Of a DNA stretch of 64,000 bases, positions 14,129 through 29,100 are shown one piece after another. The first letter of the stretch is position 1, and every line of letters starts with the position of its first letter. Origin of the DNA: Pratylenchus scribneri (lineage: Eukaryota; Nematoda; Chromadorea; Rhabditida; Pratylenchidae); contig JAQSEB010000151.1 in NCBI GenBank assembly GCA_030063045.1, forward strand, positions 230,630 to 294,629, in the 5' to 3' direction. The notes beneath the pieces are model-generated. The model ran no database searches, was not told the origin of the DNA, and saw nothing but the letters and a program-made list of their open reading frames with translations. The position numbers and the translations under genes were made by a program.

Positions 14129-17100
14129 AAAATTCTTTTAAAAGAATCATTTTCTCTATCAAAAACTACAGGCCTATCTTTTTTATTTTTTTAAAATACC
14201 CCCATATTGATTTTTTATGAATTTCTAAAAAATATGATCAAAATTCAATTATGCCTAGGGTATATTTGACATGTTTTAGGCTAGGATTTGAATTTTTCAA
14301 AATTCTTTTAAAAGAATCATTTTCTCTATCAAAAACTACAGGCCTATCTTTTTTATTTTTTTAAAATACCCCCATATTGATTTTTTATGAATTTCTAAAA
14401 AATATGATCAAAATTCAATTATGCCTAGGGTATATTTGACATGTTTTGCGCTGTGATTTGAATTTTTTGAATTTCTTTTGTTAGAATCATTTTCTCTATC
14501 AAAAACTACAGTCCTATCTTTTTTATTTTTTTAAAATACCTCCATATTGATTTTTTATGAATTTCTAAAAAATATGATCAAAATTCAATTATGCCTAGGG
14601 TATATTTGACATGTTTTGCGCTGTGATTTGAATTTTTTGAATTTCTTTTGTTAGAATCATTTTCTCTATCAAAAACTACAGGCCTATCTTTTTTATTTTT
14701 TTAAAATACCCCCATATTGATTTTTTATGAATTTCTAAAAAATATGATCAAAATTCAATTATGCCTAGGGTATATTTGACATGTTTTAGGCTAGGATTTG
14801 AATTTTTCAAAATTCTTTTAAAAGAATCATATTCTCCATCAAAAAATACAGTCCTATCTTTTTTATTTTTTAAAATACCCCCATATTGATTTTTTATGAA
14901 TTTCTAAAAAATATGATCAAAATTCAATTATGCCTAGGGTATATTTGACATGTTTTAGGCTAGGATTTGAATTTTTCAAAATTCTTTTAAAAGAATCATA
15001 TTCTCCATCAAAAAATACAGTCCTATCTTTTTTATTTTTTTTAAAATACCCCCATATTGATTTTTTATGAATTTCTAAAAAATATGATCAAAATTCAATT
15101 ATGCCTAGGGTATATTTGACATGTTTTAGGCTAGGATTTGAATTTTTCAAAATTCTTTTAAAAGAATCATTTTCTCTATCAAAAACTACAGTCCTATCTT
15201 TTTTATTTTTTTAAAATACCTCCATATTGATTTTTTATGAATTTCTAAAAAATATGATCAAAATTCAATTATGCCTAGGGTATATTTGACATGTTTTAGG
15301 CTAGGATTTGAATTTTTCAAAATTCTTTTAAAAGAATCATATTCTCCATCAAAAACTACAGTCCTATCTTTTTTATTTTTTTAAAATACCCCCATATTGA
15401 TTTTTTATGAATTTCTAAAAAATATGATCAAAATTCAATTATGCCTAGGGTATATTTGACATGTTTTGGGCTGTGATTTGAATTTTTTGAATTTCTTTTG
15501 TTAGAATCATATACTCCATCAAAAACTACAGTCCTATCTTTTTTATTTTTTTAAAATACCTCCATATTGATTTTTTATGAATTTCTAAAAAATATGATCA
15601 AAATTCAATTATGCCTAGGGTATATTTGACATGTTTTAGGCTAGGATTTGAATTTTTCAAAATTCTTTTAAAAGAATCATATTCTCCATCAAAAACTACA
15701 GTCCTATCTTTTTTATTTTTTTAAAATACCCCCATATTGATTTTTTATGAATTTCTAAAAAATATGATCAAAATTCAATTATGCCTAGGGTATATTTGAC
15801 ATGTTTTGGGCTGTGATTTGAATTTTTTGAATTTTTTTGTTAGAATCATATACTCCATCAAAAACTACAGTCCTATCTTTTTTATTTTTTTAAAATACCC
15901 CCATATTGATTTTTTATGAATTTCTAAAAAATATGATCAAAATTCAATTATGCCTAGGGTATATTTGACATGTTTTGGGCTGTGATTTGAATTTTTTGAA
16001 TTTCTTTTGTTAGAATCATTTTCTCTATCAAAAACTACAGGCCTATCTTTTTTTATTTTTTTAAAATACCCCCATATTGATTTTTTATGAATTTCTAAAA
16101 AATATGATCAAAATTCAATTATGCCTAGGGTATATTTGACATGTTTTGGGCTGTGATTTGAATTTTTTGAATTTCTTTTGTTAGAATCATATACTCCATC
16201 AAAAACTACAGTCCTATCTTTTTTATTTTTTTAAAATACCTCCATATTGATTTTTTATGAATTTCTAAAAAATATGATCAAAATTCAATTATGCCTAGGG
16301 TATATTTGACATGTTTTGGGCTGTGATTTGAATTTTTTGAATTTCTTTTGTTAGAATCATTTTCTCTATCAAAAACTACAGGCCTATCTTTTTTTATTTT
16401 TTTAAAATACCCCCATATTGATTTTTTATGAATTTCTAAAAAATATGATCAAAATTCAATTATGCCTAGGGTATATTTGACATGTTTTGGGCTGTGATTT
16501 GAATTTTTTGAATTTCTTTTGTTAGAATCATATACTCCATCAAAAACTACAGTCCTATCTTTTTTATTTTTTTAAAATACCTCCATATTGATTTTTTATG
16601 AATTTCTAAAAAATATGATCAAAATTCAATTATGCCTAGGGTATATTTGACATGTTTTAGGCTAGGATTTGAATTTTTCAAAATTCTTTTAAAAGAATCA
16701 TATTCTCCATCAAAAACTACAGTCCTATCTTTTTTATTTTTTTAAAATACCCCCATATTGATTTTTTATGAATTTCTAAAAAATATGATCAAAATTCAAT
16801 TATGCCTAGGGTATATTTGACATGTTTTAGGCTAGGATTTGAATTTTTCAAAATTCTTTTAAAAGAATCATATTCTCCATCAAAAACTACAGTCCTATCT
16901 TTTTTATTTTTTTAAAATACCCCCATATTGATTTTTTATGAATTTCTAAAAAATATGATCAAAATTCAATTATGCCTAGGGTATATTTGACATGTTTTGG
17001 GCTGTGATTTGAATTTTTTGAATTTCTTTTGTTAGAATCATATACTCCATCAAAAACTACAGTCCTATCTTTTTTATTTTTTTAAAATACCCCCATATTG

Positions 17101-20100
17101 ATTTTTTATGAATTTCTAAAAAATATGATCAAAATTCAATTATGCCTAGGGTATATTTGACATGTTTTGGGCTGTGATTTGAATTTTTTGAATTTCTTTT
17201 GTTAGAATCATTTTCTCTATCAAAAACTACAGGCCTATCTTTTTTTATTTTTTTAAAATACCCCCATATTGATTTTTTATGAATTTCTAAAAAATATGAT
17301 CAAAATTCAATTATGCCTAGGGTATATTTGACATGTTTTAGGCTAGGATTTGAATTTTTCAAAATTCTTTTAAAAGAATCATATTCTCCATCAAAAACTA
17401 CAGTCCTATCTTTTTTATTTTTTTAAAATACCCCCATATTGATTTTTTATGAATTTCTAAAAAATATGATCAAAATTCAATTATGCCTAGGGTATATTTG
17501 ACATGTTTTGGGCTGTGATTTGAATTTTTTGAATTTCTTTTGTTAGAATCATATACTCCATCAAAAACTACAGTCCTATCTTTTTTATTTTTTTAAAATA
17601 CCTCCATATTGATTTTTTATGAATTTCTAAAAAATATGATCAAAATTCAATTATGCCTAGGGTATATTTGACATGTTTTAGGCTAGGATTTGAATTTTTC
17701 AAAATTCTTTTAAAAGAATCATATTCTCCATCAAAAAATACAGTCCTATCTTTTTTATTTTTTTAAAATACCCCCATATTGATTTTTTATGAATTTCTAA
17801 AAAATATGATCAAAATTCAATTATGCCTAGGGTATATTTGACATGTTTTAGGCTAGGATTTGAATTTTTCAAAATTCTTTTAAAAGAATCATATTCTCCA
17901 TCAAAAAATACAGTCCTATCTTTTTTATTTTTTTAAAATACCCCCATATTGATTTTTTATGAATTTCAAAAAAATATGATCAAAATTCAATTATGCCTAG
18001 GGTATATTTGACATGTTTTAGGCTAGGATTTGAATTTTTCAAAATTCTTTTAAAAGAATCATATTCTCCATCAAAAAATACAGTCCTATCTTTTTTATTT
18101 TTTTAAAATACCCCCATATTGATTTTTTATGAATTTCAAAAAAATATGATCAAAATTCAATTATGCCTAGGGTATATTTGACATGTTTTAGGCTAGGATT
18201 TGAATTTTTCAAAATTCTTTTAAAAGAATCATATTCTCCATCAAAAAATACAGTCCTATCTTTTTTATTTTTTTAAAATACCCCCATATTGATTTTTTAT
18301 GAATTTCAAAAAAATATGATCAAAATTCAATTATGCCTAGGGTATATTTGACATGTTTTAGGCTAGGATTTGAATTTTTCAAAATTCTTTTAAAAGAATC
18401 ATATTCTCCATCAAAAAATACAGTCCTAACTTTTTTATTTTTTTAAAATACCCCCATATTGATTTTTTATGAATTTCAAAAAAATATGATCAAAATTCAA
18501 TTATGCCTAGGGTATATTTGACATGTTTTAGGCTAGGATTTGAATTTTTCAAAATTCTTTTAAAAGAATCATATTCTCCATCAAAAAATACAGTCCTATC
18601 TTTTTTATTTTTTTAAAATACCCCCATATTGATTTTTTATGAATTTCTAAAAAATATGATCAAAATTCAATTATGCCTAGGGTATATTTGACATGTTTTA
18701 GGCTAGGATTTGAATTTTTCAAAATTCTTTTAAAAGAATCATATTCTCAATCAAAAACTACAGTCCTATCTTTTTTATTTTTTTAAAATACCCCCATATT
18801 GATTTTTTATGAATTTCAAAAAAATATGATCAAAATTCAATTATGCCTAGGGTATATTTGACATGTTTTAGGCTAGGATTTGAATTTTTCAAAATTCTTT
18901 TAAAAGAATCATATTCTCCATCAAAAAATACAGTCCTATCTTTTTTATTTTTTTAAAATACCCCCATATTGATTTTTTATGAATTTCTAAAAAATATGAT
19001 CAAAATTCAATTATGCCTAGGGTATATTTGACATGTTTTAGGCTAGGATTTGAATTTTTCAAAATTCTTTTAAAAGAATCATATTCTCCATCAAAAAATA
19101 CAGTCCTATCTTTTTTATTTTTTTAAAATACCCCCATATTGATTTTTTATGAATTTCAAAAAAATATGATCAAAATTCAATTATGCCTAGGGTATATTTG
19201 ACATGTTTTAGGCTAGGATTTGAATTTTTCAAAATTCTTTTAAAAGAATCATATTCTCCATCAAAAAATACAGTCCTATCTTTTTTATTTTTTTAAAATA
19301 CCCCCATATTGATTTTTTATGAATTTCAAAAAAATATGATCAAAATTCAATTATGCCTAGGGTATATTTGACATGTTTTGGGCTGTGATTTGAATTTTTT
19401 GAATTTCTTTTGTTAGAATCATATACTCCATCAAAAACTACAGTCCTATCTTTTTTATTTTTTTAAAATACCTCCATATTGATTTTTTATGAATTTCTAA
19501 AAAATATGATCAAAATTCAATTATGCCTAGGGTATATTTGACATGTTTTAGGCTAGGATTTGAATTTTTCAAAATTCTTTTAAAAGAATCATATTCTCCA
19601 TCAAAAAATACAGTCCTATCTTTTTTATTTTTTTAAAATACCCCCATATTGATTTTTTATGAATTTCTAAAAAATATGATCAAAATTCAATTATGCCTAG
19701 GGTATATTTGACATGTTTTAGGCTAGGATTTGAATTTTTCAAAATTCTTTTAAAAGAATCATATTCTCCATCAAAAAATACAGTCCTATCTTTTTTATTT
19801 TTTTAAAATACCTCCATATTGATTTTTTATGAATTTCTAAAAAATATGATCAAAATTCAATTATGCCTAGGGTATATTTGACATGTTTTAGGCTAGGATT
19901 TGAATTTTTCAAAATTCTTTTAAAAGAATCATATTCTCAATCAAAAACTACAGTCCTATCTTTTTTATTTTTTTAAAATACCCCCATATTGATTTTTTAT
20001 GAATTTCTAAAAAATATGATCAAAATTCAATTATGCCTAGGGTATATTTGACATGTTTTAGGCTAGGATTTGAATTTTTCAAAATTCTTTTAAAAGAATC

Positions 20101-23100
20101 ATATTCTCCATCAAAAAATACAGTCCTATCTTTTTTATTTTTTTAAAATACCTCCATATTGATTTTTTATGAATTTCTAAAAAATATGATCAAAATTCAA
20201 TTATGCCTAGGGTATATTTGACATGTTTTAGGCTAGGATTTGAATTTTTCAAAATTCTTTTAAAAGAATCATATTCTCAATCAAAAACTACAGTCCTATC
20301 TTTTTTATTTTTTTAAAATACCCCCATATTGATTTTTTATGAATTTCTAAAAAATATGATCAAAATTCAATTATGCCTAGGGTATATTTGACATGTTTTG
20401 GGCTGTGATTTGAATTTTTTGAATTTCTTTTGTTAGAATCATATACTCCATCAAAAACTACAGTCCTATCTTTTTTATTTTTTTAAAATACCTCCATATT
20501 GATTTTTTATGAATTTCTAAAAAATATGATCAAAATTCAATTATGCCTAGGGTATATTTGACATGTTTTAGGCTAGGATTTGAATTTTTCAAAATTCTTT
20601 TAAAAGAATCATATTCTCCATCAAAAAATACAGTCCTATCTTTTTTATTTTTTTAAAATACCCCCATATTGATTTTTTATGAATTTCTAAAAAATATGAT
20701 CAAAATTCAATTATGCCTAGGGTATATTTGACATGTTTTAGGCTAGGATTTGAATTTTTCAAAATTCTTTTAAAAGAATCATATTCTCCATCAAAAAATA
20801 CAGTCCTATCTTTTTTATTTTTTTAAAATACCCCCATATTGATTTTTTATGAATTTCAAAAAAATATGATCAAAATTCAATTATGCCTAGGGTATATTTG
20901 ACATGTTTTAGGCTAGGATTTGAATTTTTCAAAATTCTTTTAAAAGAATCATATTCTCCATCAAAAAATACAGTCCTATCTTTTTTATTTTTTTAAAATA
21001 CCCCCATATTGATTTTTTATGAATTTCTAAAAAATATGATCAAAATTCAATTATGCCTAGGGTATATTTGACATGTTTTGGGCTGTGATTTGAATTTTTT
21101 GAATTTCTTTTGTTAGAATCATATACTCCATCAAAAACTACAGTCCTATCTTTTTTATTTTTTTAAAATACCCCCATATTGATTTTTTATGAATTTCTAA
21201 AAAATATGATCAAAATTCAATTATGCCTAGGGTATATTTGACATGTTTTAGGCTAGGATTTGAATTATTCAAAATTCTTTTAAAAGAATCATATTCTCCA
21301 TCAAAAAATACAGTCCTATCTTTTTTATTTTTTTAAAATACCCCCATATTGATTTTTTATGAATTTCTAAAAAATATGATCAAAATTCAATTATGCCTAG
21401 GGTATATTTGACATGTTTTAGGCTAGGATTTGAATTTTTCAAAATTCTTTTAAAAGAATCATATTCTCCATCAAAAAATACAGTCCTATCTTTTTTATTT
21501 TTTTAAAATACCCCCATATTGATTTTTTATGAATTTCTAAAAAATATGATCAAAATTCAATTATGCCTAGGGTATATTTGACATGTTTTAGGCTAGGATT
21601 TGAATTTTTCAAAATTCTTTTAAAAGAATCATATTCTCCATCAAAAAATACAGTCCTATCTTTTTTATTTTTTTAAAATACCCCCATATTGATTTTTTAT
21701 GAATTTCTAAAAAATATGATCAAAATTCAATTATGCCTAGGGTATATTTGACATGTTTTGGGCTGTGATTTGAATTTTTTGAATTTCTTTTGTTAGAATC
21801 ATATACTCCATCAAAAACTACAGTCCTATCTTTTTTATTTTTTTAAAATACCCCCATATTGATTTTTTATGAATTTCTAAAAAATATGATCAAAATTCAA
21901 TTATGCCTAGGGTATATTTGACATGTTTTCGGCTGTGATTTGAATTTTTTGAATTTCTTTTGTTAGAATCATATACTCCATCAAAAACTACAGTCCTATC
22001 TTTTTTATTTTTTTAAAATACCCCCATATTGATTTTTTATGAATTTCTAAAAAATATGATCAAAATTCAATTATGCCTAGGGTATATTTGACATGTTTTA
22101 GGCTAGGATTTGAATTTTTCAAAATTCTTTTAAAAGAATCATATTCTCCATCAAAAAATACAGTCCTATCTTTTTTATTTTTTTAAAATACCCCCATATT
22201 GATTTTTTATGAATTTCTAAAAAATATGATCAAAATTCAATTATGCCTAGGGTATATTTGACATGTTTTAGGCTAGGATTTGAATTTTTCAAAATTCTTT
22301 TAAAAGAATCATATTCTCCATCAAAAAATACAGTCCTATCTTTTTTATTTTTTTAAAATACCCCCATATTGATTTTTTATGAATTTCTAAAAAATATGAT
22401 CAAAATTCAATTATGCCTAGGGTATATTTGACATGTTTTGGGCTGTGATTTGAATTTTTTGAATTTCTTTTGTTAGAATCATATACTCCATCAAAAACTA
22501 CAGTCCTATCTTTTTTATTTTTTTAAAATACCCCCATATTGATTTTTTATGAATTTCTAAAAAATATGATCAAAATTCAATTATGCCTAGGGTATATTTG
22601 ACATGTTTTGGGCTGTGATTTGAATTTTTTGAATTTCTTTTGTTAGAATCATATACTCCATCAAAAACTACAGTCCTATCTTTTTTATTTTTTTAAAATA
22701 CCCCCATATTGATTTTTTATGAATTTCTAAAAAATATGATCAAAATTCAATTATGCCTAGGGTATATTTGACATGTTTTAGGCTAGGATTTGAATTTTTC
22801 AAAATTCTTTTAAAAGAATCATATTCTCCATCAAAAAATACAGTCCTATCTTTTTTATTTTTTTAAAATACCCCCATATTGATTTTTTATGAATTTCTAA
22901 AAAATATGATCAAAATTCAATTATGCCTAGGGTATATTTGACATGTTTTAGGCTAGGATTTGAATTTTTCAAAATTCTTTTAAAAGAATCATATTCTCCA
23001 TCAAAAAATACAGTCCTATCTTTTTTATTTTTTTAAAATACCCCCATATTGATTTTTTATGAATTTCTAAAAAATATGATCAAAATTCAATTATGCCTAG

Positions 23101-26100
23101 GGTATATTTGACATGTTTTAGGCTAGGATTTGAATTTTTCAAAATTCTTTTAAAAGAATCATATTCTCCATCAAAAAATACAGTCCTATCTTTTTTATTT
23201 TTTTAAAATACCCCCATATTGATTTTTTATGAATTTCTAAAAAATATGATCAAAATTCAATTATGCCTAGGGTATATTTGACATGTTTTAGGCTAGGATT
23301 TGAATTTTTCAAAATTCTTTTAAAAGAATCATATTCTCCATCAAAAAATACAGTCCTATCTTTTTTATTTTTTTAAAATACCCCCATATTGATTTTTTAT
23401 GAATTTCTAAAAAATATGATCAAAATTCAATTATGCCTAGGGTATATTTGACATGTTTTGGGCTGTGATTTGAATTTTTTGAATTTCTTTTGTTAGAATC
23501 ATATACTCCATCAAAAACTACAGTCCTATCTTTTTTATTTTTTTAAAATACCCCCATATTGATTTTTTATGAATTTCTAAAAAATATGATCAAAATTCAA
23601 TTATGCCTAGGGTATATTTGACATGTTTTGGGCTGTGATTTGAATTTTTTGAATTTCTTTTGTTAGAATCATATACTCCATCAAAAACTACAGTCCTATC
23701 TTTTTTATTTTTTTAAAATACCCCCATATTGATTTTTTATGAATTTCTAAAAAATATGATCAAAATTCAATTATGCCTAGGGTATATTTGACATGTTTTA
23801 GGCTAGGATTTGAATTTTTCAAAATTCTTTTAAAAGAATCATATTCTCCATCAAAAAATACAGTCCTATCTTTTTTATTTTTTTAAAATACCCCCATATT
23901 GATTTTTTATGAATTTCTAAAAAATATGATCAAAATTCAATTATGCCTAGGGTATATTTGACATGTTTTAGGCTAGGATTTGAATTTTTCAAAATTCTTT
24001 TAAAAGAATCATATTCTCCATCAAAAAATACAGTCCTATCTTTTTTATTTTTTTAAAATACCCCCATATTGATTTTTTATGAATTTCTAAAAAATATGAT
24101 CAAAATTCAATTATGCCTAGGGTATATTTGACATGTTTTAGGCTAGGATTTGAATTTTTTGAATTTCTTTTGTTAGAATCATATTCTCTATCAAAAACTA
24201 CAGTCCTATCTTTTTTATTTTTTAAAAATACCTCCATATTGATTTTTTATGAATTTCTAAAAAATATGATCAAAATTCAATTATGCCTAGGGTATATTTG
24301 ACATGTTTTAGGCTAGGATTTGAATTTTTCAAAATTCTTTTGTTAGAATCATATTCTCCATCAAAAAATACAGTCCTATCTTTTTTATTTTTTTAAAATA
24401 CCCCCATATTGATTTTTTATGAATTTCTAAAAAATATGATCAAAATTCAATTATGCCTAGGGTATATTTGACATGTTTTAGGCTAGGATTTGAATTTTTT
24501 GAATTTCTTTTGTTAGAATCATATACTCCATCAAAAACTACAGTCCTATCTTTTTTATTTTTTAAAAATACCTCCATATTGATTTTTTATGAATTTCTAA
24601 AAAATATGATCAAAATTCAATTATGCCTAGGGTATATTTGACATGTTTTGGGCTGTGATTTGAATTTTTTGAATTTCTTTTGTTAGAATCATATACTCCA
24701 TCAAAAACTACAGTCCTATCTTTTTTATTTTTTTAAAATACCCCCATATTGATTTTTTATGAATTTCTAAAAAATATGACCAAAATTCAATTATGCCTAG
24801 GGTATATTTGACATGTTTTAGGCTAGGATTTGAATTTTTTGAATTTCTTTTGTTAGAATCATTTTCTCTATCAAAAACTACAGTCCTATCTTTTTTATTT
24901 TTTTAAAATACCCCCATATTGATTTTTTATGAATTTCTAAAAAATATGACCAAAATTCAATTATGCCTAGGGTATATTTGACATGTTTTAGGCTAGGATT
25001 TGAATTTTTTGAATTTCTTTTGTTAGAATCATATACTCCATCAAAAACTACAGTCCTATCTTTTTTATTTTTTAAAAATACCTCCATATTGATTTTTTAT
25101 GAATTTCTAAAAAATATGATCAAAATTCAATTATGCCTAGGGTATATTTGACATGTTTTGGGCTGTGATTTGAATTTTTTGAATTTCTTTTGTTAGAATC
25201 ATATACTCCATCAAAAACTACAGTCCTATCTTTTTTATTTTTTTAAAATACCCCCATATTGATTTTTTATGAATTTCTAAAAAATATGACCAAAATTCAA
25301 TTATGCCTAGGGTATATTTGACATGTTTTAGGCTAGGATTTGAATTTTTTGAATTTCTTTTGTTAGAATCATTTTCTCTATCAAAAACTACAGTCCTATC
25401 TTTTTTATTTTTTTAAAATACCCCCATATTGATTTTTTATGAATTTCTAAAAAATATGACCAAAATTCAATTATGCCTAGGGTATATTTGACATGTTTTG
25501 GGCTGGGATTTGAATTTTTTGAATTTCTTTTGTTAGAATCATTTTCTCTATCAAAAACTACAGTCCTATCTTTTTTATTTTTTTAAATACCCCCATATTG
25601 ATTTTTTATGAATTTCTAAAAAATATGACCAAAATTCAATTATGCCTAGGGTATATTTGACATGTTTTGGGCTGTGATTTGAATTTTTTGAATTTCTTTT
25701 GTTAGAATCATATACTCCATCAAAAACTACAGTCCTATCTTTTTTATTTTTTTAAAATACCCCCATATTGATTTTTTATGAATTTCTAAAAAATATGACC
25801 AAAATTCAATTATGCCTAGGGTATATTTGACATGTTTTAGGCTAGGATTTGAATTTTTTGAATTTCTTTTGTTAGAATCATATACTCCATCAAAAACTAC
25901 AGTCCTATCTTTTTTATTTTTTTAAAATACCTCCATATTGATTTTTTATGAATTTCTAAAAAATATGACCAAAATTCAATTATGCCTAGGGTATATTTGA
26001 CATGTTTTAGGCTAGGATTTGAATTTTTTGAATTTCTTTTGTTAGAATCATATTCTCTATCAAAAACTACAGTCCTATCTTTTTTATTTTTTAAAAATAC

Positions 26101-29100
26101 CCCCATATTGATTTTTTATGAATTTCTAAAAAATATGACCAAAATTCAATTATGCCTAGGGTATATTTGACATGTTTTAGGCTAGGATTTGAATTTTTTG
26201 AATTTCTTTTGTTAGAATCATATTCTCTATCAAAAACTACAGTCCTATCTTTTTTATTTTTTAAAAATACCCCCATATTGATTTTTTATGAATTTCTAAA
26301 AAATATGACCAAAATTCAATTATGCCTAGGGTATATTTGACATGTTTTAGGCTAGGATTTGAATTTTTTGAATTTCTTTTGTTAGAATCATATACTCCAT
26401 CAAAAACTACAGTCCTATCTTTTTTATTTTTTTAAAATACCCCCATATTGATTTTTTATGAATTTCTAAAAAATATGACCAAAATTCAATTATGCCTAGG
26501 GTATATTTGACATGTTTTGGGCTGGGATTTGAATTTTTTGAATTTCTTTTGTTAGAATCATATACTCCATCAAAAACTACAGTCCTATCTTTTTTATTTT
26601 TTAAAAATACCCCCATATTGATTTTTTATGAATTTCTAAAAAATATGATCAAAATTCAATTATGCCTAGGGTATATTTGACATGTTTTAGGCTAGGATTT
26701 GAATTTTTCAAAATTCTTTTAAAAGAATCATATTCTCCATCAAAAAATACAGTCCTATCTTTTTTATTTTTTTAAAATACCCCCATATTGATTTTTTATG
26801 AATTTCTAAAAAATATGATCAAAATTCAATTATGCCTAGGGTATATTTGACATGTTTTAGGCTAGGATTTGAATTTTTTGAATTTCTTTTGTTAGAATCA
26901 TATACTCCATCAAAAACTACAGTCCTATCTTTTTTATTTTTTAAAAATACCCCCATATTGATTTTTTATGAATTTCTAAAAAATATGATCAAAATTCAAT
27001 TATGCCTAGGGTATATTTGACATGTTTTAGGCTAGGATTTGAATTTTTTGAATTTCTTTTGTTAGAATCATATACTCCATCAAAAACTACAGTCCTATCT
27101 TTTTTATTTTTTAAAAATACCCCCATATTGATTTTTTATGAATTTCTAAAAAATATGATCAAAATTCAATTATGCCTAGGGTATATTTGACATGTTTTAG
27201 GCTAGGATTTGAATTTTTTGAATTTCTTTTGTTAGAATCATATACTCCATCAAAAACTACAGTCCTATCTTTTTTATTTTTTTAAAATACCCCCATATTG
27301 ATTTTTTATGAATTTCTAAAAAATATGATCAAAATTCAATTATGCCTAGGGTATATTTGACATGTTTTGGGCTGTGATTTGAATTTTTTGAATTTCTTTT
27401 GTTAGAATCATATACTCCATCAAAAACTACAGTCCTATCTTTTTTATTTTTTTAAAATACCCCCATATTGATTTTTTATGAATTTCTAAAAAATATGACC
27501 AAAATTCAATTATGCCTAGGGTATATTTGACATGTTTTAGGCTAGGATTTGAATTTTTTGAATTTCTTTTGTTAGAATCATTTTCTCTATCAAAAACTAC
27601 AGTCCTATCTTTTTTATTTTTTTAAAATACCCCCATATTGATTTTTTATGAATTTCTAAAAAATATGACCAAAATTCAATTATGCCTAGGGTATATTTGA
27701 CATGTTTTGGGCTGGGATTTGAATTTTTTGAATTTCTTTTGTTAGAATCATTTTCTCTATCAAAAACTACAGTCCTATCTTTTTTATTTTTTTAAATACC
27801 CCCATATTGATTTTTTATGAATTTCTAAAAAATATGACCAAAATTCAATTATGCCTAGGGTATATTTGACATGTTTTAGGCTAGGATTTGAATTTTTTGA
27901 ATTTCTTTTGTTAGAATCATATACTCCATCAAAAACTACAGTCCTATCTTTTTTATTTTTTTAAAATACCTCCATATTGATTTTTTATGAATTTCTAAAA
28001 AATATGACCAAAATTCAATTATGCCTAGGGTATATTTGACATGTTTTAGGCTAGGATTTGAATTTTTTGAATTTCTTTTGTTAGAATCATATTCTCTATC
28101 AAAAACTACAGTCCTATCTTTTTTATTTTTTAAAAATACCTCCATATTGATTTTTTATTAATTTCTAAAAAATATGATCAAAATTCAATTATGCCTAGGG
28201 TATATTTGACATGTTTTGGGCTGTGATTTGAATTTTTTGAATTTCTTTTGTTAGAATCATATACTCCATCAAAAACTACAGTCCTATCTTTTTTATTTTT
28301 TTAAAATACCTCCATATTGATTTTTTATGAATTTCTAAAAAATATGATCAAAATTCAATTATGCCTAGGGTATATTTGACATGTTTTAGGCTAGGATTTG
28401 AATTTTTTGAATTTCTTTTGTTAGAATCATATTCTCTATCAAAAACTACAGTCCTATCTTTTTTATTTTTTAAAAATACCTCCATATTGATTTTTTATGA
28501 ATTTCTAAAAAATATGATCAAAATTCAATTATGCCTAGGGTATATTTGACATGTTTTGGGCTGTGATTTGAATTTTGAATTTTTTGAATTTCTTTTGTTA
28601 GAATCATATACTCCATCAAAAACTACAGTCCTATCTTTTTTATTTTTTTAAAATACCCCCATATTGATTTTTTATGAATTTCTAAAAAATATGACCAAAA
28701 TTCAATTATGCCTAGGGTATATTTGACATGTTTTGGGCTGGGATTTGAATTTTTTGAATTTCTTTTGTTAGAATCATTTTCTCTATCAAAAACTACAGTC
28801 CTATCTTTTTTATTTTTTTAAAATACCCCCATATTGATTTTTTATGAATTTCTAAAAATATGACCAAAATTCAATTATGCCTAGGGTATATTTGACATGT
28901 TTTAGGCTAGGATTTGAATTTTTCAAAATTCTTTTAAAAGAATCATATTCTCCATCAAAAAATACAGTCCTATCTTTTTTATTTTTTTAAAATACCCCCA
29001 TATTGATTTTTTATGAATTTCTAAAAAATATGATCAAAATTCAATTATGCCTAGGGTATATTTGACATGTTTTAGGCTAGGATTTGAATTTTTCAAAATT

